Below, piece after piece: positions 57,715 through 64,000 of a stretch of 64,000 nt of DNA. How positions within the stretch are numbered: position 1 is the stretch's first letter; each line of letters opens with the position of its first letter. The notes under the pieces are model-generated. The model saw only the letters and a program-made list of their open reading frames with translations, searched no databases and was not told the origin of the DNA. Location: contig NC_087065.1 of NCBI RefSeq assembly GCF_963678635.1, forward strand, positions 1,614,001-1,678,000, in the 5' to 3' direction. Position numbers and translations under genes: made by a program. Source of the stretch: Symsagittifera roscoffensis (taxonomy: Eukaryota; Xenacoelomorpha; Acoela; Convolutidae).

Positions 57715-58176
57715 TTATTCACTGGATCTCGGCAGTGCTCCCATAGATTCTTTCCAGAGCTTCAGCTCCCTGTATGAAAACCTCCTTGTTTCGTCTATTT
57801 TCTTCATCGGTTCTAGTTCCACGGGTTCTTTCATGTTTACTCGCATTGGTTTACTCTGATATACGTCCAAAAGTGCTAGCAAGAGCAAGGCTTTCGCTCG
57901 TTCATCGCCTTCTCCTAGCATCTTGAAACAAGTGCTCAGTTCTGGCACTGAAATCTGCTCTATTATAAATCGAACGAAACAGAGAGCGTCTCTCCGCTTC
58001 GCGCACGCTACTGCTGCTCCTTCTTGGGTCATCAGATCTCGCACACTCGTCATTAAGAACACCTTTTCATCTTTCGATCTTTTCCTCTCTTCTGAATCAT
58101 ACTCCCCGCGATTCAGTCCAATCATGCACCAAGCGGACCTTAGTTGTAAATCTGTTTTCACATAGGGTATTGCCAT
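57715..58176 (-). CDS. Right block, segment J
   Basis: 153 codons from ATG at 58176, nine bases after the TGA at 58186 and in the same frame. It is helix-rich, with LCFVRFIIEQISVPELSTC and AKALLLLALLDVYQ. It ends TAA overlapping an out-of-frame ATG (TAATG). Not recognised. Confidence 0.48.
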   Translation of the reverse strand: MAIPYVKTDLQLRSAWCMIGLNRGEYDSEERKRSKDEKVFLMTSVRDLMTQEGAAVACAKRRDALCFVRFIIEQISVPELSTCFKMLGEGDERAKALLLLALLDVYQSKPMRVNMKEPVELEPMKKIDETRRFSYRELKLWKESMGALPRSSE

Positions 58177-58185
58177 CAGTGCATG

Positions 58186-58740
58186 TCACTTCGGCATGGT
58201 TCTCATCTCTTCTTCGAAGTATCGCAACACTACCGCTCTCCATAAAAGGCTCACCAACTGCTCGATCGTTTCCACGTGCATTTCAGACGATACCATTGTC
58301 CCGTATGCCTTCTGCTTCAGGGTGGTGCCTCGCATCATCGTCTCCAAATAACCTTCAATGGCACCTTTGTCTTCCTGAACCACTAAGTGTCCTCTGGCCG
58401 AATTTCTGTACTCTAACATCTCCATGTATCCACCGGCGGTTTCATCAATCGATACAGTTTCCGACACTGTCAGTCGGTTATAGTCCACTGGGACCAGCTG
58501 TCCTACGACGCTTCCCTTTTCGTGATTCATCGGAGACGGTTTGAAGTCTTTAAGAGTACTCTCTCCACATTGGCTGAGTATCTCCATTTCTAACGTCGCT
58601 CCAGTCAGAGTGCGGTCACTCTTCTTAGTTTTGTAACTGGCTGATTTTATTCCTACCATGAGAATGGGTGGCACCATCGCTACGTCAGTCAACATCCTGT
58701 CTGTGCCAGGCAATCGATCATCTTCCTGTCCCAAGTCCAT
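58186..58740 (-). CDS. Right block, segment I
   Basis: 184 codons from ATG at 58740, three bases after the TAA at 58744 and in the same frame. It has a beta-like front half, with PPILMVGIKSASYKT and GSVVGQLVPVDYNRL, and a helical end. Ends in TGA. Not recognised. Confidence 0.5.
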   Translation of the reverse strand: MDLGQEDDRLPGTDRMLTDVAMVPPILMVGIKSASYKTKKSDRTLTGATLEMEILSQCGESTLKDFKPSPMNHEKGSVVGQLVPVDYNRLTVSETVSIDETAGGYMEMLEYRNSARGHLVVQEDKGAIEGYLETMMRGTTLKQKAYGTMVSSEMHVETIEQLVSLLWRAVVLRYFEEEMRTMPK

Positions 58741-58743
58741 AGC

Positions 58744-59124
58744 TTATTCGACGCGTTTTCTCTTAGCTGAGTTGACGGCTTTAATCGAGATTTCGGAATC
58801 CACCTTTGTCTTCCCCGTTTTCCTCAAGGTCACCTTGCTGCCAAGTTTCATTTTCATTTCATTAATTCTGTCAATCACCATTTTCGATCGCATCGTTCCC
58901 TTCCGGGTTTTTGGCAGATATTCCACTTCTCCTTTATCTTCTTGCGTCGTCATCGTGATAGGAGAGTTTGCCTCACTTTCGTCAGTAGCCGAGTCAATCA
59001 ATAACTCGCTCAATCTCCCTTCACACTTGCCGAGTTTGTTAAGGACTTCCCGCATTAGTGGTCGGTTGAGACCTATTTTCAAAATAGACTGGCTTCCATA
59101 GCTCTGAACTACTGCCCAGACCTC
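58744..59124 (-). CDS. Right block, segment H
   Basis: An open frame of 126 codons from just after a TAA at 59125 to a TAA at 58744. It is one base out of frame with segment G, whose coding character passes into this frame near 59125. It is strongly basic, ending in SAKRKRVE, similar to a nuclear localisation signal. Not recognised. Confidence 0.42.
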   Translation of the reverse strand, partial: EVWAVVQSYGSQSILKIGLNRPLMREVLNKLGKCEGRLSELLIDSATDESEANSPITMTTQEDKGEVEYLPKTRKGTMRSKMVIDRINEMKMKLGSKVTLRKTGKTKVDSEISIKAVNSAKRKRVE

Positions 59125-59825
59125 TTAATGAAGGCCACTCTGTCCATTCTGCACTCCGTCCTATTTTCATGGTCTCTATGATGCACCTCCCACTCCTCTT
59201 CAAGCAACGTTCCCAAGAAAGGTACTCTGGCAGTGCCTTCTATCCTTCTACTCCTTGGTGATTTCATTAAGATTTTCTGTTCGGCATTTCTAGAATTGCT
59301 CGGAGAGCTGCTCTCCGACAAGTTCCGGTTCGTTCCCAAGAAGGCCGATGGAAGTTCCAGCGTGGAAGTTCCCTCGTCTGCCGGATCAGTCGTCGCTTCC
59401 AACGTGTCCATGCCGTTTTCAAAATCGCTGAAGAAATTGAAGTCCAGGCTGGACATCCCTCCTGTTGAAGCCTTATAGTCTTCTTTCTCGGCTTGATCAG
59501 GATCCTGTTGCATAGGTTCTTCCGATCGACGGCTTCCTCCCTGCCCATCGTCTCGTCTCGGATTCTTTCCTGAACATGAGGGACCTTGCTCTTCACTCCA
59601 TGCCCCATCAGGAAATTTCGGTATCATTAGTCTGCCAGCGGATTGATTTTCCTCCTCTCCATGAACTACTTTGACCTCTTCATGTCCGAAGGGTGCTAGC
59701 ACGATTCTAGTCTGTAGGGTTCCTCCCACCGTTAACCCTGGTTTTACACTCGTTAAGATTATGGAGGCTTCTGGTAAGTCAGCCTTGCCTCTCATAATCA
59801 TAGCGATAGACCCAGTTTCGCCCAT
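59109..59825 (-). CDS. Right block, segment G (acidic, Ser-rich)
   Basis: 238 codons from ATG at 59825. An inner ATG at 59801 forms an ATGA overlap with the stop of segment F. It is beta-like at first (ASIILTSVKPGLTVGGT), then a long acidic, Ser/Gly-rich, disorder-like region (GMSSLDFNFFSDFENGMD), then basic. Such charge layout occurs in many regulatory or phosphoprotein-like proteins, but no specific homology is claimed. Ends in TAG. Confidence 0.5.
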   Translation of the reverse strand: MGETGSIAMIMRGKADLPEASIILTSVKPGLTVGGTLQTRIVLAPFGHEEVKVVHGEEENQSAGRLMIPKFPDGAWSEEQGPSCSGKNPRRDDGQGGSRRSEEPMQQDPDQAEKEDYKASTGGMSSLDFNFFSDFENGMDTLEATTDPADEGTSTLELPSAFLGTNRNLSESSSPSNSRNAEQKILMKSPRSRRIEGTARVPFLGTLLEEEWEVHHRDHENRTECRMDRVAFIKRSGQ

Positions 59826-60280
59826 TCCTCGTCAAACCTCCTAGGCTTCGGAGTCGCGGCATTGCTCATTCGTCTCCTCGTTCCTTCATCAGTGTAAGTA
59901 AACTGCGTATACTGTAGCACTGCAACGTTACTGCGAAAAAAACACGGATCCATCATTTCAGAGAATTTTGCCATTCTCCTTTCTTTGGTCTCAAAGGCTC
60001 CCATCCTAGGGGTTTGCACTGCGGAGACTGCTCCGAATAGCATCCTTCTTATCAGAAGGAATTCAGGGATTCCCTCCGGCAGATTCTTGTAATCACCCCA
60101 GCCTTTCGTCTCTTCTCTCACCTTATGGTACGCGGTCATTAGAGGAGGAATTCTCGTGATCTCACCGTTCGTTTTATCATGCGGCCTTAAGTTCCAGAGC
60201 TTTGGGAATACCTCGATGTGTCCTCTATCCACTTCTCCCATACGATCACGGAAGTGATCGTCAAAGTTAACGATCGTCAT
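59798..60280 (-). CDS. Right block, segment F
   Basis: 160 codons. ATG at 60280 follows the upstream TAG directly (TAGATG). The frame is shared with segments D and E. It contains GHIEVFPKLWNLRPHDKT, EGIPEFLLIRRMLFGAV and FRSNVAVLQYTQFTYTDEG, which looks globular. Ends in TGA overlapping segment G by 28 bases. Not recognised. Confidence 0.5.
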   Translation of the reverse strand: MTIVNFDDHFRDRMGEVDRGHIEVFPKLWNLRPHDKTNGEITRIPPLMTAYHKVREETKGWGDYKNLPEGIPEFLLIRRMLFGAVSAVQTPRMGAFETKERRMAKFSEMMDPCFFRSNVAVLQYTQFTYTDEGTRRRMSNAATPKPRRFDEEWAKLGLSL

Positions 60281-60349
60281 CTATGGCTCCGATATCTTTG
60301 CAAACAATAGGTCTTCGCTCATGAGCTCTCGCAGTACATGTTGCTCACA
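60281..60349 (-). other. Right block, short open link between segments E and F
   Basis: 22 codons open between TGA (60350) and TAG (60281), all in the frame of D, E and F, with coding-like composition (LRELMSEDLLFAKI). It supports the view that D-E-F were once one frame. Confidence 0.4.
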
Positions 60350-60619
60350 TCAATTCAGCGCACTTTTGTTCACTGCTGATATCTGGTTCAGGTGCAACAC
60401 CGACCTCCTGTATGCTTCCACCTTAGCATCAGGGAACGCAAACGTGACTGCAGGTCCATATATGACCGTCAAGAACTCTGTGGCTCCTCTGATCAATGCT
60501 AAGGGATCGGTCCTCATAGCTAAGCTCAGATCAGTTAGTGGGAGCATGCCCCCAAAATGACGTCGCACGTGTTCCTCCCTCTGAATCGTTTCGTCCTCCC
60601 CTGTTCCAAAGCGATTCTG
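60350..60619 (-). CDS. Right block, segment E
   Basis: 89 open codons after the TAG at 60620. The first ATG is about 22 codons in (GMLPLTDLSLAMRTDPL). It contains FLTVIYGPAVTFAFPDA and ends SAVNKSALN before TGA. Same frame as D and F. Not recognised. Confidence 0.42.
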   Translation of the reverse strand, partial: QNRFGTGEDETIQREEHVRRHFGGMLPLTDLSLAMRTDPLALIRGATEFLTVIYGPAVTFAFPDAKVEAYRRSVLHLNQISAVNKSALN

Positions 60620-60967
60620 CTACAGGAGGTACTGGATAAGAGTATGTCGGAAATCTCTTATCTTATTCCAGGAATCCGTTGATCGTTTCACGTCAAACTT
60701 CCTCACGTTCTCCCTCATCTGCTCCGGATAGCGTGTCAAATTCATCAATCCTCCCAAGTTTCCATGCGTTATCGCGATCAACGTTAGAAGTTCATCTAAT
60801 CGCAAATTCTGCACTCCCTCTGTGAGCAGTATCGCTGGTCCTTTCCCAAAGTTCTCTGCTCCGAACGTCACGAACAGGGCTAGTAATTCAACGATCAATA
60901 CTTCTACGACCACTTGGAGGAATTCTTTTATCAGATATCGAGAAAGTGAAGGGTACATTTTCGCCAA
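60620..60967 (-). CDS. Right block, segment D, left copy with original tail
   Basis: 115 codons from a TTG (first ATG three codons later), open back toward the TAG at 60991. Strongly hydrophobic early (EVLIVELLALFVTFG), then ILLTEGVQNLRLDELLTLIA. The first part, to 60685, is identical to 62487-62205 of the other copy. The tail to TAG at 60620 is unique. Not recognised. Confidence 0.45.
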   Translation of the reverse strand: MAKMYPSLSRYLIKEFLQVVVEVLIVELLALFVTFGAENFGKGPAILLTEGVQNLRLDELLTLIAITHGNLGGLMNLTRYPEQMRENVRKFDVKRSTDSWNKIRDFRHTLIQYLL

Positions 60968-60990
60968 TAAGGACGCGGTCCATACGGCTC

Positions 60991-61608
60991 CTAGCCCTCC
61001 AACATGCTGTCACTCCGGTCAAAGCCTTCTTCTTCCTTCACTTTCTGTGTCCAGAAAGCTTCCAGGGTCACTTGGCATACTCTGTTCTCGAACTCGGCTG
61101 ATTTCTCTTCGGCATTTTCGGCCAGGTTTACCTTTTTCACTAAGTAGGAATGGATCTTCCTGATCATTACTGGGCCTGGTTCGAAAGCATCCGCGCCCAA
61201 TGCTGCTATCCGAGGGGTCAAGTGCAGCCACTTGTTAGCCTCTGGTTTCGTTCTCAAAACCATCGCTTCCAAGTGAGCTCTGGTCTCCTTGGAGTTCTTC
61301 CTTCTCTCTCCTTCCTCTTTTATCTCCATTACCCGAAACCATAAATCGTTTGACATCGCCACGATCACTCTATGATCATCGTCAATTCCTGGCTTCAACT
61401 TGAGCTGTCGGCTGAAGTTGGACAGTTCCAACCCCAGTACCTCGTCTAACACCAGCATGTGTAATGAGTGGTTGTTAAATCCTCGCATCGCATTTGAGAT
61501 ATCGGACCACACCGCAGGTAATTCAGCCCTGAGTGGTCTTAGGTTCTCCATCTCTTTTCCGCGATTTAGGGCAGATATGATCACATCATATTTTTTTTCC
61601 GAGAGCAA
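60991..61608 (-). CDS. Right block, segment C, left copy
   Basis: 205 codons from TTG at 61608, one base out of frame with segment B after an A8 run. The first ATG is 20 codons in (EMENLRPLRAELPAVW). Helix-rich with many charged residues and DDDHRVIVAMSNDLWFRVM. Ends TAG one base out of frame with segment D. Protein identical to the copy at 62511-63128. Not recognised. Confidence 0.48.
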   Translation of the reverse strand: MLSEKKYDVIISALNRGKEMENLRPLRAELPAVWSDISNAMRGFNNHSLHMLVLDEVLGLELSNFSRQLKLKPGIDDDHRVIVAMSNDLWFRVMEIKEEGERRKNSKETRAHLEAMVLRTKPEANKWLHLTPRIAALGADAFEPGPVMIRKIHSYLVKKVNLAENAEEKSAEFENRVCQVTLEAFWTQKVKEEEGFDRSDSMLEG

Positions 61609-62008
61609 CGGCTCTCGGTGTTATTTCGGTGAAGGCAACTTCTTTCAGAGTGTCCACTACTTCACCCATTGACTCGAGGATATACTTTATAGCTGGCCAC
61701 ACAGCATTTTCGGCTGTTGTAGGCTATCTGAGTCTGCTCAGGAAACCCCTACTGTGTAGATGGTCGTTAATGCAACCAAACACGATAGTGATTGGGTTCA
61801 TTTCTGTCTGTCGTTGTACTCCGATTGCCATCGACACAGATTGCATTAGATCCAGGTCGACCGCTGCCAACATTATAACACCTTGCCAAAACAGAAACTT
61901 GGAGGTGTACACGAAGTCTGAGCGCGCGACAACCATGATTTTCGCCTTCCTCATTTCTGCTTTGTCATATGCAGCGAAGATGGTCTCATCTTTCTTGATC
62001 GCCTTCAA
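61586..62008 (-). pseudogene. Right block, segment B, left copy (own nonsense mutation)
   Basis: Starts with KAIKKDETIFAAYDKAEM. It contains KIMVVARSDFVYTSKFLFWQ and IMLAAVDLDLMQSVSMAIG. A TAG at 61724-61726 interrupts it, where the other copy has GAG. The frame then continues to TGA at 61586. This stop is specific to the left copy, so it arose after the duplication. Confidence 0.5.
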
Positions 62009-62487
62009 TCCACGGTATCTCTGAACATCACCTTCTTGGTTTTACTTGTTTCGGGTACGCTCTTTCTTTTACGTGACCTGGGGGGTGCTTTTATCTGCCT
62101 GAACATTTTTACGTGTTGTCCTATTGGTGCCCTAGTCAGCAAGACTCTTCCGGGTCTTTCTTCTCGATTTCCTTCATCGTGATTCAGCTTCACATCTTGC
62201 AATGGTTTCACGTCAAACTTCCTCACGTTCTCCCTCATCTGCTCCGGATAGCGTGTCAAATTCATCAATCCTCCCAAGTTTCCATGCGTTATCGCGATCA
62301 ACGTTAGAAGTTCATCTAATCGCAAATTCTGCACTCCCTCTGTGAGCAGTATCGCTGGTCCTTTCCCAAAGTTCTCTGCTCCGAACGTCACGAACAGGGC
62401 TAGTAATTCAACGATCAATACTTCTACGACCACTTGGAGGAATTCTTTTATCAGATATCGAGAAAGTGAAGGGTACATTTTCGCCAA
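62005..62487 (-). CDS. Right block, chimeric frame across the duplication junction (D + A)
   Basis: 160 codons. The first 94 or so are segment D (right copy), and the rest are the end of segment A (PLQDVKLNHDEGNREERPG, then basic PPRSRKRKS). The join is at 62204/62205. It is a by-product of the tandem duplication rather than an original gene. Confidence 0.5.
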   Translation of the reverse strand: MAKMYPSLSRYLIKEFLQVVVEVLIVELLALFVTFGAENFGKGPAILLTEGVQNLRLDELLTLIAITHGNLGGLMNLTRYPEQMRENVRKFDVKPLQDVKLNHDEGNREERPGRVLLTRAPIGQHVKMFRQIKAPPRSRKRKSVPETSKTKKVMFRDTVD

Positions 62488-62510
62488 TAAGGACGCGGTC
62501 CATACGGCTC

Positions 62511-63128
62511 CTAGCCCTCCAACATGCTGTCACTCCGGTCAAAGCCTTCTTCTTCCTTCACTTTCTGTGTCCAGAAAGCTTCCAGGGTCACTTGGCATAC
62601 TCTGTTCTCGAACTCGGCTGATTTCTCTTCGGCATTTTCGGCCAGGTTTACCTTTTTCACTAAGTAGGAATGGATCTTCCTGATCATTACTGGGCCTGGT
62701 TCGAAAGCATCCGCGCCCAATGCTGCTATCCGAGGGGTCAAGTGCAGCCACTTGTTAGCCTCTGGTTTCGTTCTCAAAACCATCGCTTCCAAGTGAGCTC
62801 TGGTCTCCTTGGAGTTCTTCCTTCTCTCTCCTTCCTCTTTTATCTCCATTACCCGAAACCATAAATCGTTTGACATCGCCACGATCACTCTATGATCATC
62901 GTCAATTCCTGGCTTCAACTTGAGCTGTCGGCTGAAGTTGGACAGTTCCAACCCCAGTACCTCGTCTAACACCAGCATGTGTAATGAGTGGTTGTTAAAT
63001 CCTCGCATCGCATTTGAGATATCGGACCACACCGCAGGTAATTCAGCCCTGAGTGGTCTTAGGTTCTCCATCTCTTTTCCGCGATTTAGGGCAGATATGA
63101 TCACATCATATTTTTTTTCCGAGAGCAA
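62511..63128 (-). CDS. Right block, segment C, right copy
   Basis: Protein identical to 60991-61608 over 205 codons, including the same TAG end and the same one-base shifts on both sides. These defects therefore predate the duplication. Not recognised. Confidence 0.48.
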   Translation of the reverse strand: MLSEKKYDVIISALNRGKEMENLRPLRAELPAVWSDISNAMRGFNNHSLHMLVLDEVLGLELSNFSRQLKLKPGIDDDHRVIVAMSNDLWFRVMEIKEEGERRKNSKETRAHLEAMVLRTKPEANKWLHLTPRIAALGADAFEPGPVMIRKIHSYLVKKVNLAENAEEKSAEFENRVCQVTLEAFWTQKVKEEEGFDRSDSMLEG

Positions 63129-63513
63129 CGGCTCTCGGTGTTATTTCGGTGAAGGCAACTTCTTTCAGAGTGTCCACTACTTCACCCATTGACTCGAGGA
63201 TATACTTTATAGCTGGCCACACAGCATTTTCAGCTGTTGTAGGCTCTCTGAGTCTGCTCAGGAAACCCCTACTGTGTAGATGGTCGTTAATGCAACCAAA
63301 CACGATAGTGATTGGGTTCATTTCTGTCTGTCGTTGCACTCCGATTGCCATCGACACAGATTGCATTAGATCCAGGTCGACCGCTGCCAACAATATAACA
63401 CCTTGCCAAAACAGAAACTTGGAGGTGTACACGAAGTCTGAGCGCGCGACAACCATGATTTTCGCCTTCCTCATTTCTGCTTTGTCATATGCAGCGAAGA
63501 TGGTCTCATCTTT
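63106..63513 (-). pseudogene. Right block, segment B, right copy (own frameshift)
   Basis: Same sequence as segment B at 61586-62008 but without the TAG. It lacks one base near 63514 (TTTTTGATC against TTTCTTGATC), which changes the frame at its start. It differs at one residue (VILLAAV against VIMLAAV). Ends in TGA right after the A8 run. Confidence 0.5.
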
Positions 63514-63523
63514 TTGATCGCCT

Positions 63524-64000
63524 TCAATCCACGGTATCTCTGAACATCACCTTCTTGGTTTTACTTGTTTCGGGTACGCTCTTTCTTTTACGTGACCTGG
63601 GGGGTGCTTTTATCTGCCTGAACGTTTTTACGTGTTGTCCTATTGGTGCCCTAGTCAGCAAGACTCTTCCGGGTCTTTCTTCTCGATTTCCTTCATCGTG
63701 ATTCAGCTTCACATCTTGCAATGGTCTCGCATTCACTGGACCCATTGTATTGCTTGAGGGCAGTCCCTCTAAATCGGCAAATCTCATGGCAGTTGTAGAG
63801 CTGAAGTTTATGCCAGTGGCTATCAACCAATCCACGCCTGTTAGTGAGTACATTCCGTTGACAGACAATCTCGCTCCTTTCAACATCCTCATGGCATCTG
63901 CTGCAAAGCTTACCATCTGAAGGTTCAATTTCATCAGATCCTCTTTGTACATATGCCAGGGAGAAGGTATGGGCCTCGACCACATCAAAAAGCTCCTGTC
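63524..64000 (-). CDS. Right block, segment A, partial (runs off the right edge)
   Basis: An open frame from the window edge to TGA at 63524. The first ATG is at 63985. It contains MVSFAADAMRMLKGARLSV and VDWLIATGINFSSTTAMRF, then a basic tract PPRSRKRKS like a nuclear localisation signal. It passes into segment B by a one-base shift. The true start lies beyond 64000. Not recognised. Confidence 0.48.
   Translation of the reverse strand, partial: DRSFLMWSRPIPSPWHMYKEDLMKLNLQMVSFAADAMRMLKGARLSVNGMYSLTGVDWLIATGINFSSTTAMRFADLEGLPSSNTMGPVNARPLQDVKLNHDEGNREERPGRVLLTRAPIGQHVKTFRQIKAPPRSRKRKSVPETSKTKKVMFRDTVD

Larger units (their letters stand above)
60685..62204. repeat. 1,520-bp tandem duplication, left copy
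   Basis: From GTTTCACGTCAAACTTCC to ...CACATCTTGCAATG. It matches 62205-63723 with seven differences by eye, all between about 61731 and 62105. The first thousand bases look identical. Confidence 0.95.
62205..63723. repeat. 1,519-bp tandem duplication, right copy
   Basis: Head-to-tail copy of 60685-62204, one base shorter because of a deletion near 63514. The breakpoints share only a short GGT/GT match, consistent with end joining or microhomology. Confidence 0.95.
55711..64000 (-). pseudogene. Large unidentified coding block, broken by stops and frameshifts (continues off the right edge)
   Basis: Over 8.3 kb (about 6.8 kb without the internal duplication) the minus strand is almost wholly open, GC-richer than the surroundings and free of introns. 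One frame runs 59124-55711 with only six internal stops (58744 TAA, 58186 TGA, 57715 TAA, 56887 TGA, 56482 TGA, 56056 TGA). Another runs 60967-59798 with three (60620 TAG, 60350 TGA, 60281 TAG). The remaining junctions are one-base shifts, for example at an A8 run near 61588 and 63108. All three stop codons are used, so simple code reassignment does not explain it. I recognise no polymerase, protease, helicase or glycoprotein signature. An integrated virus-like or mobile-element coding unit is the best guess. Confidence 0.6.

Noticed and set aside
55751-63701. Plus-strand open frames of 60-147 codons opposite the right-hand block
   Set aside because: They mirror the minus-strand coding segments, and codon-like composition and frame continuity favour the minus strand throughout.
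55711-64000. Alternative genetic code reading all stops as sense
   Set aside because: TAA, TAG and TGA all occur as interruptions, one-base shifts are also present, and the neighbouring FRMD3/5-type and CAP genes use standard stops.

Overview
The window is animal nuclear DNA. It is AT-rich, has long introns with GT-AG splice sites, and holds a 13-exon FERM-domain gene of the FRMD3/FRMD5 type, two exons of a CAP-superfamily gene, and many repeats. No bacterial-style gene organisation is present outside the right end. Nothing in the sequence fixes the species; an invertebrate is most likely.

Layout, left to right. 0-2.5 kb: last two recognisable exons of a CAP/SCP-like gene (+). 3.5-6.3 kb: four tandem copies, about 757 bp apart, of a dispersed repeat (family 1) that recurs elsewhere in the window. 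6.6-7.3 kb: small coding-like islands of unknown identity. 9.1-17.3 kb: an 8.2 kb satellite with an 88-89 bp monomer and 414 bp and 730 bp higher-order periods. It runs into a degenerate ATCC-type array (17.5-18.9 kb) and an AAGT-type array (19.1-21.1 kb). 21-27 kb: mostly featureless. 27.4-42.6 kb (-): the FRMD3/5-type gene, reconstructed exon by exon with consistent phases (937 codons including stop). Its introns carry repeat families 1 and 2, a MITE relative and a terminal-inverted-repeat element built from ATTATAATCGATTATAAT palindromes. 43.97-44.29 kb: a 20-bp satellite. 44.8-45.9 kb: a second palindrome-rich element, into which a 432-bp hAT-type MITE has inserted, with a perfect 8-bp target-site duplication. 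47.6-53.2 kb: remains of retroelements, including two decayed Penelope-like copies (reverse transcriptase and GIY-YIG regions) and a 1.1-kb tandem duplication.

55.7-64.0 kb (-, continuing off the right edge): the most unusual part. This GC-richer block is almost entirely open reading frame on one strand, split into about 15 segments of roughly 70-275 codons with almost no spacers. Long runs of segments stay in the same frame across single stop codons, and other junctions are one-base shifts. A 1,520-bp piece is tandemly duplicated at over 99% identity, and each copy has gained its own disabling change. I recognise no domain in it. It is best read as a decaying insertion of a large unidentified coding unit, possibly viral or a mobile element. 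A polycistronic unit with stop-start coupling is the alternative.

The two recognised host genes (CAP and FRMD3/5) have no evident functional link. The window is dominated by repeat biology.
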